A DNA stretch of 64,000 bases from DATBLQ01 sp036555325 (GCA_036555325.1 DATBLQ010000038.1:1-64000), one strand, 5' to 3'; numbered from the stretch's first letter, positions 42,759 through 51,978 are shown. Notes: generated by a model not told the origin, from the sequence alone. Made by a program: numbers and translations.

Positions 42759-44549
42759 ATGCTGAAGACCTGGTTTGAGTCGGCTGCGCGACTAATCGAC
42801 GTGGCAGTCGGAAGAACACCGGCAGATACCGTCATTCGCAATGGCCGGTGGGTAAATGTTCATTCGGGCGAAATCATTCCGCGCACCGACGTCGCAATAG
42901 CGGACGGGAGGTTCGCGGTCATCGATTCTGATGCTTCGCGCTGCGTAGGGGGATCGACGCAAGTGATCGATGCTGCCGGACGCTATCTCGTACCCGGTTT
43001 GTGCGATGGCCACATGCACGTCGAAAGCGGAATGGTGACAGTAAGTGAATTTGCGCGGGCGGTGATTCCACATGGTACGACGACGATGTTCATCGACCCA
43101 CATGAAATCGCCAATGTGCTGGGGCTTCCGGGCGTCAAGCTCATGCACGATGAGGCAGAAAAGCTTCCGATAAACGTCATGGTGCAAATGCCCAGTTGCG
43201 TTCCCAGCGCACCGGGCCTGGAAAATTCGGCCGCAGTGCTCGGCGTGGAAGACGTAAAGCAAGCGATGAACTGGCCCAACATCATCGGGCTCGGAGAGGT
43301 AATGAATTTTCCCGGCGTGGCTGGCAAGGACGAGCGGATGCTGGGTGAAATTGCCGCAACTCAGTTCGCAGGCAAAACGGTGGGAGGTCATTACGCTTCG
43401 CCCGATCTTGGTGCGCTGTTCCACGGCTATGTCGCGGGTGGACCGGCAGACGATCATGAAGGGACACGGGTCGAGGACGCGATCGCCCGCGTGCGTCAGG
43501 GCATGCGCGCAATGCTGCGGCTCGGCTCGGCCTGGTATGATGTCGCTGAGCAGATAAAGGCCATCACCGAAAGGGGGCTCGATCCGCGCAATTTCATTCT
43601 TTGTACGGATGACAGCCATTCCGGAACGCTGGTTTATGAAGGCCATATGAATCGCGTTGTCCGCCACGCCATCGCTCAAGGCGTCAAACCCGTTGTGGCC
43701 ATTCAAATGGCGAGCCTGAATACGGCGCAACATTTCGGACTGGAGAGGGAACTCGGCTCGATCACGCCCGGGCGGCGAGGCGATCTGATCATAAGCTCCG
43801 ATCTCGTGACACTGCCAATTGAGATGGTGATCGCGCGAGGGCGAGTTGTCGCGGAGAACGGCAGGCTAACGACCACCATTCCGGCCTACGCGTATCCGCC
43901 GGAGGCTCGGACCACCGTCAAACTAGGCCGCAAGCTGAGGGCGGAGGATTTCGATATTTCGGCGCCGAAAGGGGCTCGTGAGGTGACCGCACGGGTGATC
44001 GGGGTCATCGAAAATCAAGCGCCGACGAGGGCGCTTGAACGAAAACTACGCGTCAGCGGAAGTGTGGTGGAGATGGACCGGCAGGGTGATGTTTGCCAAA
44101 TTGCGTTGGTTGAACGGCATCGAGCCACCGGTAAGGTCACCAACGGGTTCGTCTCCGGCTTCGGCTATGACACCGATTGCGCGGTGGCGAGCACGGTTGC
44201 GCATGACAGTCATCACATGATCGTCGTTGGGACCGACAAGGCAGATATGGCGTACGCCGCCAACAAGCTCGCGGAAGTGGGCGGCGGGATCGTGGTGGTG
44301 AGCCTAGGCAAGGTTCTGGCCCTTGTGGAACTTCCAATCGCAGGGCTCATGTCAGACGAACCCGCCGAAGCGGTGGCGGCAAAGGCAAGCCAGATGGTCG
44401 AAGCCATGCGTCGGTGCGGCTGCAGGATGAACAACGCATACATGCAACATTCGCTGCTGGCGCTCGTGGTCATCCCCGAATTGCGCATCTCGGACGTCGG
44501 TCTCATCGATGTCAGGCGCTTCAAGAAAACGGATTTGTTCGTTACCTAA
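42759..44549 (+). CDS. ade: Adenine deaminase
   Basis: A 596-aa amidohydrolase converting adenine to hypoxanthine and ammonia, in purine salvage. Metal-site and family motifs: VPGLCDGHMHVESGMVTVSE, HGTTTMFIDPHEIANVLG, GLGEVMNFPGV, GHYASPDLGALFHGYVAGG and FILCTDDSHSGTLVYEGHMN. The adenine-deaminase C-terminal domain follows, with GFGYDTDCAVASTVAHDSHH and CGCRMNNAYMQHSLLALVVI. Length matches bacterial Ade. It follows the epimerase gene by two bases. Together with AMP nucleosidase (6645-8126), which releases adenine, it gives an AMP-to-hypoxanthine route. Confidence 0.93.
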   Translation: MLKTWFESAARLIDVAVGRTPADTVIRNGRWVNVHSGEIIPRTDVAIADGRFAVIDSDASRCVGGSTQVIDAAGRYLVPGLCDGHMHVESGMVTVSEFARAVIPHGTTTMFIDPHEIANVLGLPGVKLMHDEAEKLPINVMVQMPSCVPSAPGLENSAAVLGVEDVKQAMNWPNIIGLGEVMNFPGVAGKDERMLGEIAATQFAGKTVGGHYASPDLGALFHGYVAGGPADDHEGTRVEDAIARVRQGMRAMLRLGSAWYDVAEQIKAITERGLDPRNFILCTDDSHSGTLVYEGHMNRVVRHAIAQGVKPVVAIQMASLNTAQHFGLERELGSITPGRRGDLIISSDLVTLPIEMVIARGRVVAENGRLTTTIPAYAYPPEARTTVKLGRKLRAEDFDISAPKGAREVTARVIGVIENQAPTRALERKLRVSGSVVEMDRQGDVCQIALVERHRATGKVTNGFVSGFGYDTDCAVASTVAHDSHHMIVVGTDKADMAYAANKLAEVGGGIVVVSLGKVLALVELPIAGLMSDEPAEAVAAKASQMVEAMRRCGCRMNNAYMQHSLLALVVIPELRISDVGLIDVRRFKKTDLFVT

Positions 44550-44694
44550 AGTCCGCCTCATTTCATCTGTGATCCCAAGGAGGACCTGATTGGCATCTTG
44601 ATGACGCAGCGGGTGTGGGATTCACCCGTTGCTCCCGCGGTTCAGGCCGACTTCTGGACTTCAACCTACCAGACGATCGATGATTGAGAGGAGG

Positions 44695-44770
44695 TGGTGA
44701 CCCCGGCAGGATTTGAACCCACAACCCTCTGGTCCGAAGCCAGATGCTCTATCCGTTGAGCTACGGGGCC
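44695..44770 (-). tRNA. tRNA-Arg (UCG anticodon)
   Basis: A 76-nt cloverleaf on the minus strand. Acceptor GGCCCCG pairs with CGGGGTC (one G-U), then A and encoded CCA. D arm GCTC/GAGC, anticodon stem TCTGG/CCAGA with loop CTTCGGA, T loop TTCAAAT. The anticodon is UCG, which reads CGA arginine codons. It stands alone between ade and the FAD monooxygenase gene. Confidence 0.9.
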
Positions 44771-44919
44771 TTGAGTGAGGCTGGAATGACTGTTCATCCC
44801 CCGGGAGAATTGTCTTGCCCGGAATTGCCGTCATACCCTTTATACCAGGACGCAGCAACTGGATTGCGGCGATAGAGGTCTCTGGGGTGCTGGTTCTGCG
44901 GAATAAGTCCGGCTCTTGA

Positions 44920-46161
44920 ATGATCAAGCGAGGCGAGTGCGACTGTTGCATCGTCGGCGGGGGTCCCGCCGGTCTCATGCTGGGACTGTTGCTAGCGCGC
45001 GCCGGATGCTCGGTCAGCGTGCTTGAGAAACACGCCGATTTCCTGCGCGACTTCCGTGGCGATACGATCCATCCCTCAACGATGGAAGTCATGTACGAGC
45101 TTGGCCTGCTCGAACGGTTCAAACAACTTCCGCAGCAAAAAGTCACTACACTCGCCGGCATGTTCGGCACCGAGCGAATCCAGATTGCAGACTTTTCGCA
45201 TTTGCCAGTGCAGGCTCCCTACATCTCGCTCATGCCGCAATGGGATTTTTTAAATTTTCTGGCGCGTGAGGCACAGCGCTATTCCAAGTTTGAGTTGCAC
45301 ATGCAACAGGAAGCGACGGGTCTCATCGAGCACGACGGTGTTGTCAAAGGCGTGCGCGTTCAAACAGGCGACGGGGAGAGCGAGGTGCTGGCGCGACTCA
45401 CCGTTGCCGCGGATGGACGGAGTTCGAGGATGCGCGAGCTCGCCGGGCTCAAGGTTCGAAATCTCGGCGCACCAATGGATGTGTTGTGGTTCCGACTCAC
45501 TCGACTTGCGGAGGATCCGGAGGAAACCTTCGGACGGTTCGAGGCAGGCGGAATCATCGTCATGCTCAACCGCGGCACGTATTGGCAATGTGCCTTTGTT
45601 ATTCCGAAGGCGGGACTTGATGCAATAAAAGAGGCAGGGCTGCCGGCATTTCGCAAGACTCTCGAACGGCTTCTTTGCCTGCCCGCCGATCGAGTTTCAG
45701 AGATCACCTCTTGGGATCAGATCAAACTTCTCACTGTATTGGTTGATCGGCTGGAAAATTGGTCGAAGCCCGGGCTGCTGTGCATCGGAGATGCCGCTCA
45801 TGCGATGTCGCCGATTGGCGGGGTTGGCATCAATCTGGCGGTGCAAGACGCCGTGGCGGCGGCAAATTTGCTCGCCGGGCCGCTGAGGAAGAGCAGTTTC
45901 GACCAAGATTTGCTCCGACGTGTGCAAGAGCGGCGCGAATGGCCAACACGGGTTACGCAACGACTGCAGCTCTTGATCCAAAACAACGTCATCGTTCCCA
46001 TGCTGGAGGCGAGGCAGCAACGTCGGCCGCCGTTGTTTGTCCGGTTACTGGCGCGCTCGCCCTGGCTTCGCCGCCTTCCTGCGCGGTTTATCGGCCTGGG
46101 TGTGCGACCGGAGCACGTGAATCTTGAGATTCAGAACGCTGGCCGACGAGATATGCGCTGA
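44920..46161 (+). CDS. FAD-dependent monooxygenase (aromatic hydroxylase type)
   Basis: A 413-aa group A flavoprotein monooxygenase. FAD-binding GxGxxG: CCIVGGGPAGLMLGLLLARA. The conserved DG motif is AADGRSSRMRELAG, and the second FAD motif is LCIGDAAHAMSPIGGVGINL with AVQDAVAAAN after it. The fold class contains p-hydroxybenzoate hydroxylase and tetracycline-modifying enzymes. The substrate cannot be read. No ribosome binding site is evident before the ATG. It converges on the CoA transferase gene. Confidence 0.87.
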   Translation: MIKRGECDCCIVGGGPAGLMLGLLLARAGCSVSVLEKHADFLRDFRGDTIHPSTMEVMYELGLLERFKQLPQQKVTTLAGMFGTERIQIADFSHLPVQAPYISLMPQWDFLNFLAREAQRYSKFELHMQQEATGLIEHDGVVKGVRVQTGDGESEVLARLTVAADGRSSRMRELAGLKVRNLGAPMDVLWFRLTRLAEDPEETFGRFEAGGIIVMLNRGTYWQCAFVIPKAGLDAIKEAGLPAFRKTLERLLCLPADRVSEITSWDQIKLLTVLVDRLENWSKPGLLCIGDAAHAMSPIGGVGINLAVQDAVAAANLLAGPLRKSSFDQDLLRRVQERREWPTRVTQRLQLLIQNNVIVPMLEARQQRRPPLFVRLLARSPWLRRLPARFIGLGVRPEHVNLEIQNAGRRDMR

Positions 46162-46180
46162 ATAATAATTCGAATCGCGC

Positions 46181-47404
46181 CTATCCCACGACACCGGCTT
46201 TTCTTAGCTTCGCAATTTCCATTTGGTTGAGACCGAGGATCGAGGCCAAGATTTCATCGGCATCGGCATTGAGCGATGGAGCCGGCCGCTCGTAAGTGAT
46301 TGCCGTTTTGGAGAATCTAATTGGATTGGCGAGGCCCGGCGTCTTTACTCCGTCGTCCCGATACAGATCGAGTTGCATCCCTCGATGACGCACTTGCGGA
46401 TCGGCGAAAACTTGATCGATGGAATTCATAGGTCCGCAGGGCACCGCCGCCGCTTCGAGCGCTTCAACCCATTCCTTGGTCGTTCGCCCAAGCATGGCAG
46501 GAGAGAGGAGGCTCACGAGAGCGTCACGATTTTCGACGCGTGTGCGATTGTTGAGAAATCGCGGATCGTCGGGAAGGCCCGGTAATTCTGCGATGCGACA
46601 TAGCTCGCGGAACTGACGGTCGGTTCCGACTGCGAGGATGACATGACCATCCCGGGTGGCGAAGCTTTGATAGGGAACAATGTTAGGATGGGCGTTGCCG
46701 AGGCGGGGAGGCGGCCTGCCGCTCACCAAGTAATTCAACGCTTGATTGGCGAGCACGGCGACCTGTGTATCGAGCAGGGCCAGGTCGATGTGTTGCCCTT
46801 CGCCGGTTCGCTCACGGTGGACAAGTGCAGCCAGTATGCCTGCAACCGCATAGAGGCCGGTGAACAAATCGGCAAACGCTACGCCGCATTTCACCGGCCC
46901 GCCACCGGGCTCCGTATCGGGCTTGCCGGTGATGCTCATGATTCCGCCCATCGCCTGAATTATGAAATCGTAACCCGCGCGCTGGGCGTAGGGGCCGTCC
47001 TGGCCAAAGCCGGTTACCGAACAGTAGATTAATGACGGGTTCTGTCCTTTAACCGTCTGGTAATCGAGGCCGTATTTCTTAAGCCCACCCACCTTGAAGT
47101 TTTCTAGCAGGATGTCCGAGCGAGCCGCGATTTTTCTTATAAGATCCTGCCCTTCAGAAGCAGTGATATCTATGGCAAGAGATTTCTTGCCCCGGTTGGT
47201 CGACAAATAATAGGCCGCATCCCCTCGGGACCCATCGGCATTCGTAATAAAGGGCGGGCCCCAGCCGCGGGTATCGTCGCCTTCACCCGGACGCTCTATC
47301 TTAATCACTTCGGCCCCGAAATCTGCGAGCATTTGACCCGCCCAGGGAGCAGCGAGCACCCGAGACAGGTCCAAAACCCGAATGTGACCCAATGGGCCAG
47401 GCAT
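46181..47404 (-). CDS. Family III CoA-transferase (CaiB/BaiF)
   Basis: A 407-aa enzyme moving CoA between carboxylic acids. Family motifs: GHIRVLDLSRVLAAPWAGQM, LADFGAEVIKIERPGEGDDT, NRGKKSLAIDITASEG, and GEGQHIDLALLDTQVAVLAN, which carries the catalytic Asp region. Others: YDFIIQAMGGIMSITG and VPCGPMNSIDQVFADPQVRH. The substrate is not readable; formyl-, succinyl- and carnitine-type enzymes all share these motifs. AAGGAG precedes the ATG. It is divergent from the AEP-type binding protein with about 280 bases between starts. Confidence 0.9.
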   Translation of the reverse strand: MPGPLGHIRVLDLSRVLAAPWAGQMLADFGAEVIKIERPGEGDDTRGWGPPFITNADGSRGDAAYYLSTNRGKKSLAIDITASEGQDLIRKIAARSDILLENFKVGGLKKYGLDYQTVKGQNPSLIYCSVTGFGQDGPYAQRAGYDFIIQAMGGIMSITGKPDTEPGGGPVKCGVAFADLFTGLYAVAGILAALVHRERTGEGQHIDLALLDTQVAVLANQALNYLVSGRPPPRLGNAHPNIVPYQSFATRDGHVILAVGTDRQFRELCRIAELPGLPDDPRFLNNRTRVENRDALVSLLSPAMLGRTTKEWVEALEAAAVPCGPMNSIDQVFADPQVRHRGMQLDLYRDDGVKTPGLANPIRFSKTAITYERPAPSLNADADEILASILGLNQMEIAKLRKAGVVG

Positions 47405-47452
47405 TTGTGCACTCCTTGTTCAAACCTTTGTCCGGGCTTCTATCGGTCCCAT

Positions 47453-47475
47453 GGGCAAAGCGCAAACGCTTGCCC
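47453..47475. promoter_or_regulatory. Inverted repeat, possible operator
   Basis: GGGCAAAGCG and CGCTTGCCC form an inverted repeat with one extra A and a 4-base centre. It lies about 50 bases before the CoA-transferase start in the divergent region, a reasonable operator position. No regulator can be named. Confidence 0.25.
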
Positions 47476-47550
47476 GCCCAGCATCGAGAGCGCAATTTGG
47501 GGTTGGGCTGGCCCGAAAGAAAGCGGGTCGGCCATTATCGCCATTGCCCG

Positions 47551-47568
47551 CTGTCATCGAAACGTCAT
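47551..47568 (+). promoter_or_regulatory. Pho-box-like site 1
   Basis: CTGTCAT-CGAA-ACGTCAT: a perfect first heptamer and a 5 of 7 second heptamer at the 11-base spacing of the PhoB consensus CTGTCAT-N4-CTGTCAT. It lies about 115 bases before the start of the binding-protein gene. Confidence 0.55.
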
Positions 47569-47606
47569 ACTATCCGCCCACCCAATCAGAAACTGGATGA
47601 AACCAG

Positions 47607-47624
47607 ACGTCATAAACCTGTCGT
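47607..47624 (+). promoter_or_regulatory. Pho-box-like site 2
   Basis: ACGTCAT-AAAC-CTGTCGT: heptamers with 5 of 7 and 6 of 7 matches at the same 11-base spacing, 56 bases after site 1 and 59 bases before the binding-protein start. Two tandem sites make PhoB control of this transporter likely. Confidence 0.5.
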
Positions 47625-47683
47625 GCCAAGGTGAGACCTACCCTCGACCGGGGGCAAAACCGTATCCTCGGAGGAATATGATA

Positions 47684-48862
47684 ATGAGTAGAAGTAAAGC
47701 TTCGGCCCGCTCAAGCTTTGAAACGATGCTGGCGGCGAGGCGCTTTAGCCGCCGAACCGTACTCAAGGCTGGCGCTGCTGCCGGTGCCATCACGATTGCT
47801 GGTCCGGCTTTTGTCAAGAACGCCCTTTCGGCTTCGGGACAGCTTAACCTTCTGATGTGGTCGGACGAATTTCCCGACCCAGTTGTTCCGAACTTCGAAA
47901 AAGCGACGGGCATCAAAGTCAACATGACGCCGTTCTCGCAGAACGAAGAGCAGATCAACAAGCTGCAAGCCACAGGGGGCGAAGGGTTCGATCTTTGCCA
48001 ACCCACGCGCGACCGCGCTCCTCAGTTCAAGGACCTGGGCGTTCTTGCGCCGTTCGACATGAACAAGGTGAAGAACACCGGAAACCTCATACCGGCAATG
48101 CTCGAAGGTTCCACCAGCCTGTGGACCTGGGAAGACGGGCTCTATCACTTGCCGCATTGCTGGGGGAGTGAGGCAATCTCTTGGCGCACCGACAAATGGC
48201 AACCCAAGGATGCCTCGCAGCTCAGCTACGGAGATTTGTGGAACGAAGAAGTGAAAGGACATGTCCAAGGGCGGCCACACTCGATGCTGCTCGGTATCGG
48301 CCTGTTTTGGGACGGGTCGGGCAAGCTGCCGTCGAACCGTATGCTCGATGCATTCAAGGATCCCGAGACCTTCAAGAAGATCTACGATCAGATTCTGCCG
48401 TTTGCCATCGAGCACAAGGCCTGGATCAAGCAATTCTGGGACTCGGCCGATAACACCAAGTCGGGACTCCTGGAGAATGACGTGTGGATTGGTCAGACTT
48501 GGGACGGCCCGGCGCTGTCGTTGAAGAAGGACGGCAAACCGGTCAACTACCAGGCTCCCAAGGAGGGTGCGATCACATGGCTCGATGGTCTTTCGATGCC
48601 GAAGGCTGCCAAGAACGTCGACCAGATCTATGAGTTCATCAACTACCTGCACACACCGGAAGCGTCCGCAGCCGTGGCTGAGGGCTCAGGATACAATCCG
48701 GTCGTTACGGGTGCTGATGCCCTTCTGTCAGATGTGGCCAAGAAGAACTTCGCTGAAGCCTATCCTGGCGATTCGTTGAAGAACCTCTGGCATCGTCCGC
48801 CTGAGTCTTCCTGGCTTGGCGATCTGAAGCTTGAATACGCCGATAAATTCAAGTCGGCATAA
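47684..48862 (+). CDS. ABC substrate-binding protein, PotD-like, probably for 2-aminoethylphosphonate
   Basis: A 392-aa binding protein with a twin-arginine signal (FSRRTVLKAGAAAGAITIAG). The PotD-like core includes LNLLMWSDEFPDPVVPNFEK, ATGIKVNMTPFSQNEEQINK, EDGLYHLPHCWGSEAISWRT and VWIGQTWDGPALSLKKDGK. Polyamine-type folds also bind AEP. The tandem Pho-box-like sites upstream and the convergent phnWAY operon favour AEP; putrescine or spermidine remain possible. ATG 47684 is chosen, with ATG 47678 as alternative; GGAGG lies just upstream of both. A strong hairpin separates it from the ATPase gene. Confidence 0.8.
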   Translation: MSRSKASARSSFETMLAARRFSRRTVLKAGAAAGAITIAGPAFVKNALSASGQLNLLMWSDEFPDPVVPNFEKATGIKVNMTPFSQNEEQINKLQATGGEGFDLCQPTRDRAPQFKDLGVLAPFDMNKVKNTGNLIPAMLEGSTSLWTWEDGLYHLPHCWGSEAISWRTDKWQPKDASQLSYGDLWNEEVKGHVQGRPHSMLLGIGLFWDGSGKLPSNRMLDAFKDPETFKKIYDQILPFAIEHKAWIKQFWDSADNTKSGLLENDVWIGQTWDGPALSLKKDGKPVNYQAPKEGAITWLDGLSMPKAAKNVDQIYEFINYLHTPEASAAVAEGSGYNPVVTGADALLSDVAKKNFAEAYPGDSLKNLWHRPPESSWLGDLKLEYADKFKSA

Positions 48863-48882
48863 CCGGAAAGAAGTGAATGCCA

Positions 48883-48913
48883 GTCCGGCCCCGGCTTAGC
48901 TCCGGGGCCGGAC
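48883..48913 (+). terminator. Strong intercistronic hairpin
   Basis: GTCCGGCCCCGG (48883-48894) and CCGGGGCCGGAC (48902-48913) form a perfect 12-bp GC-rich stem with a 7-base loop, between the binding-protein and ATPase genes. No T-run follows. It probably protects the upstream message and reduces read-through, so the binding protein is made in excess. Confidence 0.6.
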
Positions 48914-48977
48914 AATTGCATTGGCGGCCGCAGGCGTATAGAAATTTCAAGTTGATCCGAGTGAGGTAGAATGGGGT

Positions 48978-50063
48978 ATGAGCGCAGACGTCGAACTTGA
49001 TCACGTCACCATCAGGTTTGGCAATTTCACCGCGGTGAAGGGCGCCACGCTAAGAATCAACAACGGCGAGTTTTTCTCGTTTCTGGGACCGTCGGGCTGC
49101 GGCAAGACTACGATCCTGCGGACCATCTCCGGGTTCCTGGAACCTTCACAAGGAACAGTCCGCATCGGCGGACAGAACATGGCCGGGATCGGCCCGAACA
49201 GGCGGCCAACGGCCCTGATTTTCCAAAATCTTGCACTGTTTCCGCTAATGAGTGTTGCGGAAAACATCACCTACGGGCTGCGCGTGCGCGGTGCGTCAAG
49301 AGAGGACCGTAAACGGCGCGGTGCCGAGTTGTTGAGCCTTATTGCTCTGCCGGATCAGGGCGACAAGCTTGTCAGCGAACTATCGGGCGGGCAGCGGCAG
49401 CGGGTTGCAATCGCCAGGGCTCTGTGCGTCGAACCCAAGGTTCTGCTGCTCGACGAGCCCCTGTCGGCGCTCGACTTGAAGCTTCGCCAGCACATGCGCA
49501 ACGAGTTGCGCAACATTCAGAAACGAGTAGGCATCACCTTCATCTACATCACGCACGATCAGGGTGAAGCGCTTACGATGTCGGACCGTATTGCGGTGAT
49601 GAATGAGGGCATCATCGAGCAAATTGGCGATGGGAAGACGATCTATGACCATCCGGAAACGGCTTTCGTCGCCAGCTTTGTTGGCGAGAACAATCCGTTC
49701 CTGGGCAAGGTCGCGCGAGCCACTCAAAGCGAGGTTGTCATCGAGACCAAATTCGGACCGTTGCGAGGTCGAAATCCGAAGAATCTGTCGAAGGGTGACC
49801 GAGGGATACTGTTCATAAGGCCCGAGCTGTTGAGACTTGGGAACGGCACCGCCGATTCCACCCTGGAATCAACGGTTCTGAACATAGCGTTCGAAGGAAA
49901 CGCCAGCCACATATTCCTCAAGGGGGCGGGCAGCAAGGAGATTACGCTGACGGTCGGCAGGCACGAGGGCGGTGCAATGCCGGAGCAGGGTGGCACTGCC
50001 AAAATTTCCTTCGACCCCTCCATGGCCCTGGTGCTGCCGGAAGGGAAGATGGCTCGTGAATAA
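48978..50063 (+). CDS. ABC transporter ATPase, PotA-like
   Basis: A 361-aa ATPase. Walker A GPSGCGKTTILR (about 37-48), Q-loop LIFQNLALFPLMSV, signature LSGGQRQRVAIARALCVEP, Walker B VLLLDEPLSALD, H-loop YITHDQGEALTMSD. The C-terminal TOBE region (VGENNPFLGKVARATQSEVV) completes a PotA/MalK-type subunit. Its stop overlaps the next start by eight bases, so it is translationally coupled to the first permease. It would energise the putative AEP importer. Confidence 0.9.
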   Translation: MSADVELDHVTIRFGNFTAVKGATLRINNGEFFSFLGPSGCGKTTILRTISGFLEPSQGTVRIGGQNMAGIGPNRRPTALIFQNLALFPLMSVAENITYGLRVRGASREDRKRRGAELLSLIALPDQGDKLVSELSGGQRQRVAIARALCVEPKVLLLDEPLSALDLKLRQHMRNELRNIQKRVGITFIYITHDQGEALTMSDRIAVMNEGIIEQIGDGKTIYDHPETAFVASFVGENNPFLGKVARATQSEVVIETKFGPLRGRNPKNLSKGDRGILFIRPELLRLGNGTADSTLESTVLNIAFEGNASHIFLKGAGSKEITLTVGRHEGGAMPEQGGTAKISFDPSMALVLPEGKMARE

Positions 50064-51057
50064 TCGCCTGATCGTCTTCTTCATCCCGGCGGCGATTGTC
50101 ATCGCTTACTTTCTGATGGCAATGATCGAGCGGCGCGTCCTCGCGGACTCCCGCCCGACGGGGTTCGTTCAGCGCAATGGGGCGGCACTGTCACTGTTCT
50201 TTGTCGTTGCCGTTGGTTTCTGGACATTGTTCATGGTGACGCTGCCCTATCTCTACATGTTCCAGGAATCCTTCCATCCGACGCTGTGGCCGAAGGATCG
50301 CGGAGGGCCCAAAGATACGCTCACGCTCGAGCATTACCGTTTCTTTCTGTATGGCAGTGATGGACTTGGCAACTTCACACACCTGCGGGCCTTCGTTCTA
50401 ACCATCTTCATCAGCCTGTGTGTGACAATCGCCAATTTCATCCTGTGCTATCCGCTTGCCTATTACATGGCGCAATCGGCGACGACGCAAAAGGTGCGGG
50501 TTCTTCTACTGGCGCTGATAGTTCCCTATTGGGTCAACGAGATTCTACGTGCCTTCGCGTTGCGAGTCCTGCTTGCCAGCGGAGGCTTGATCAACACTGC
50601 GCTGCTGGGCATGGGCCTCATCAACGAACCCTTTGATTTTCTCGGCGCCAATATCGGCCTCTACGTGGGTCTTTCCTATGCCTATCTGCTGCTGATGGTG
50701 TTCCCTCTGTACAATGCTATCGAGAGTCTCGATCCCAATCAGATTGAAGCCGCCCGCGATCTAGGGGCCCCCTGGTGGCGCATACACAAGGACATCGTCA
50801 TACCGCACGCAAAACCCGGCATTGCATCGGGCTGTACGATGGTGTTCATGCTCTCGGCGGGCGCGCTCGCCGCGCCGCAATTCTTGGGCGGGCCGAAGAC
50901 CCTGTGGTTCACTTCCATCGTTTATGATTTCTTCTTCCAGTCGTTCAATTGGGCGCGGGGATCGGCATATGCCCTGATTCTGCTGGCGGCGTGCATACTC
51001 TTCGTGATGCTGATGCTTCGCCTGTTCAAGGTGAGCCTAGGGGAAACAATCCGATGA
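50056..51057 (+). CDS. ABC transporter permease, PotB-like
   Basis: A 333-aa inner-membrane permease with about seven helices. The EAA loop is NQIEAARDLGAPWWRIHKDI followed by VIPHAKPGI. A hydrophobic helix before the classical domain (LIVFFIPAAIVIAYFLMAMI) and a long loop (QESFHPTLWPKDRGGPKDTL) precede the core. It starts at GTG 50056 inside the end of the ATPase gene, with GAAGGGAAG upstream. It pairs with the next permease, whose ATG overlaps its stop. Confidence 0.88.
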   Translation: MNNRLIVFFIPAAIVIAYFLMAMIERRVLADSRPTGFVQRNGAALSLFFVVAVGFWTLFMVTLPYLYMFQESFHPTLWPKDRGGPKDTLTLEHYRFFLYGSDGLGNFTHLRAFVLTIFISLCVTIANFILCYPLAYYMAQSATTQKVRVLLLALIVPYWVNEILRAFALRVLLASGGLINTALLGMGLINEPFDFLGANIGLYVGLSYAYLLLMVFPLYNAIESLDPNQIEAARDLGAPWWRIHKDIVIPHAKPGIASGCTMVFMLSAGALAAPQFLGGPKTLWFTSIVYDFFFQSFNWARGSAYALILLAACILFVMLMLRLFKVSLGETIR

Positions 51058-51947
51058 GCTCGAAGTTCGTGATGCGGGCAATGATCGGATTTTATCTTGT
51101 GATCTTCTTCGCCTACCTGTTCGGCCCACTGTTTTTCATGAGCGTCACCGCATTCAACACGCCGAACTATCCGACCGCCTATCCTTTCGAACAGTTCACC
51201 TGGAAGTGGTTCGACGCCCTGTTCAAGGACCGGGACATGATGGACGGTCTACTCAATTCGGTCATCATCGGATTGGGAGTGGTTGCGCTTTCGGTGCCGA
51301 TCGGCCTGGCGGCCTCGATTGTCATGCAACAGATTTATTGGCGCGCACGCGCCCTGTACTACCTCGTCACCGTATCACCGGTGTTGACGCCCGGCGTCAT
51401 CATTGGCATCTCGACGGTCATCTTCTGGAAGGATTTCAGTGAGGCGATAGGACTCAAACCCTACCTGTACAAGGGGATCATTCTGGCCATCATCGGTCAA
51501 TCAAGTTTTATCTGCGCTTATTGCATGCTGATCATCATGGCGAGACTTCAAAGATTCGACCGTTCACAGGAGGAAGCAGCGCTCGATCTTGGCGCCAGCT
51601 ATCCGCAGGTATTCTGGCATATTCTGGTTCCGTTCCTGAAACCGGCACTTCTTTCGGCGGCAGTCATTGCATTCCTGTCGTCGTTCGAGAACTACAACAC
51701 CACGACGTTCGCAATACTGGCGGATAAAACTCTGGTGACTGTGCTGGCGGGGCGCGTTCGGCAGGGCACCACACCGGCGCTGTCGGCTTTGGCGGTCATC
51801 ATTATTGCCATCTCGCTGGCAGGGGCGATTGTCTATGAACTCTTGAAACGGCGCGAAGAGCAACGGGCAGCGCGCGCCAAGGAGCAGGCGCGTCTGGCGG
51901 AACGCAGTGGAGTAGCCGCGGTGCCGGCGCTCGCGCCGGCGCGCTGA
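51054..51947 (+). CDS. ABC transporter permease, PotC-like
   Basis: A 297-aa inner-membrane permease with six helices. EAA loop: QEEAALDLGASYPQVFWHIL followed by VPFLKPAL. Core segments: MIGFYLVIFFAYLFGPLFFM and LTPGVIIGISTVIFWKDF. The C-terminal tail is charged and Ala/Arg-rich (KRREEQRAARAKEQARLAE). ATG 51054 overlaps the previous stop (ATGA). Last gene of the four-gene importer; a hairpin follows and the next operon is convergent. Confidence 0.88.
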   Translation: MSSKFVMRAMIGFYLVIFFAYLFGPLFFMSVTAFNTPNYPTAYPFEQFTWKWFDALFKDRDMMDGLLNSVIIGLGVVALSVPIGLAASIVMQQIYWRARALYYLVTVSPVLTPGVIIGISTVIFWKDFSEAIGLKPYLYKGIILAIIGQSSFICAYCMLIIMARLQRFDRSQEEAALDLGASYPQVFWHILVPFLKPALLSAAVIAFLSSFENYNTTTFAILADKTLVTVLAGRVRQGTTPALSALAVIIIAISLAGAIVYELLKRREEQRAARAKEQARLAERSGVAAVPALAPAR

Positions 51948-51978
51948 ACCGCCGATGCGTCATGGGAGGTGGCGGTTC
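51946..51978. terminator. Hairpin between convergent operons
   Basis: GAACCGCC (51946-51953) pairs with GGCGGTTC (51971-51978) around a 17-base loop, between the importer stop and the end of the phosphodiesterase gene. It could terminate both directions; no T-run is visible. Confidence 0.35.

Noticed and set aside
47333..47683. Long N-terminal extension of the PotD-like protein
   Set aside because: It overlaps the divergent CoA-transferase gene and both Pho-box-like sites, and a Tat signal starts at the later ATG.
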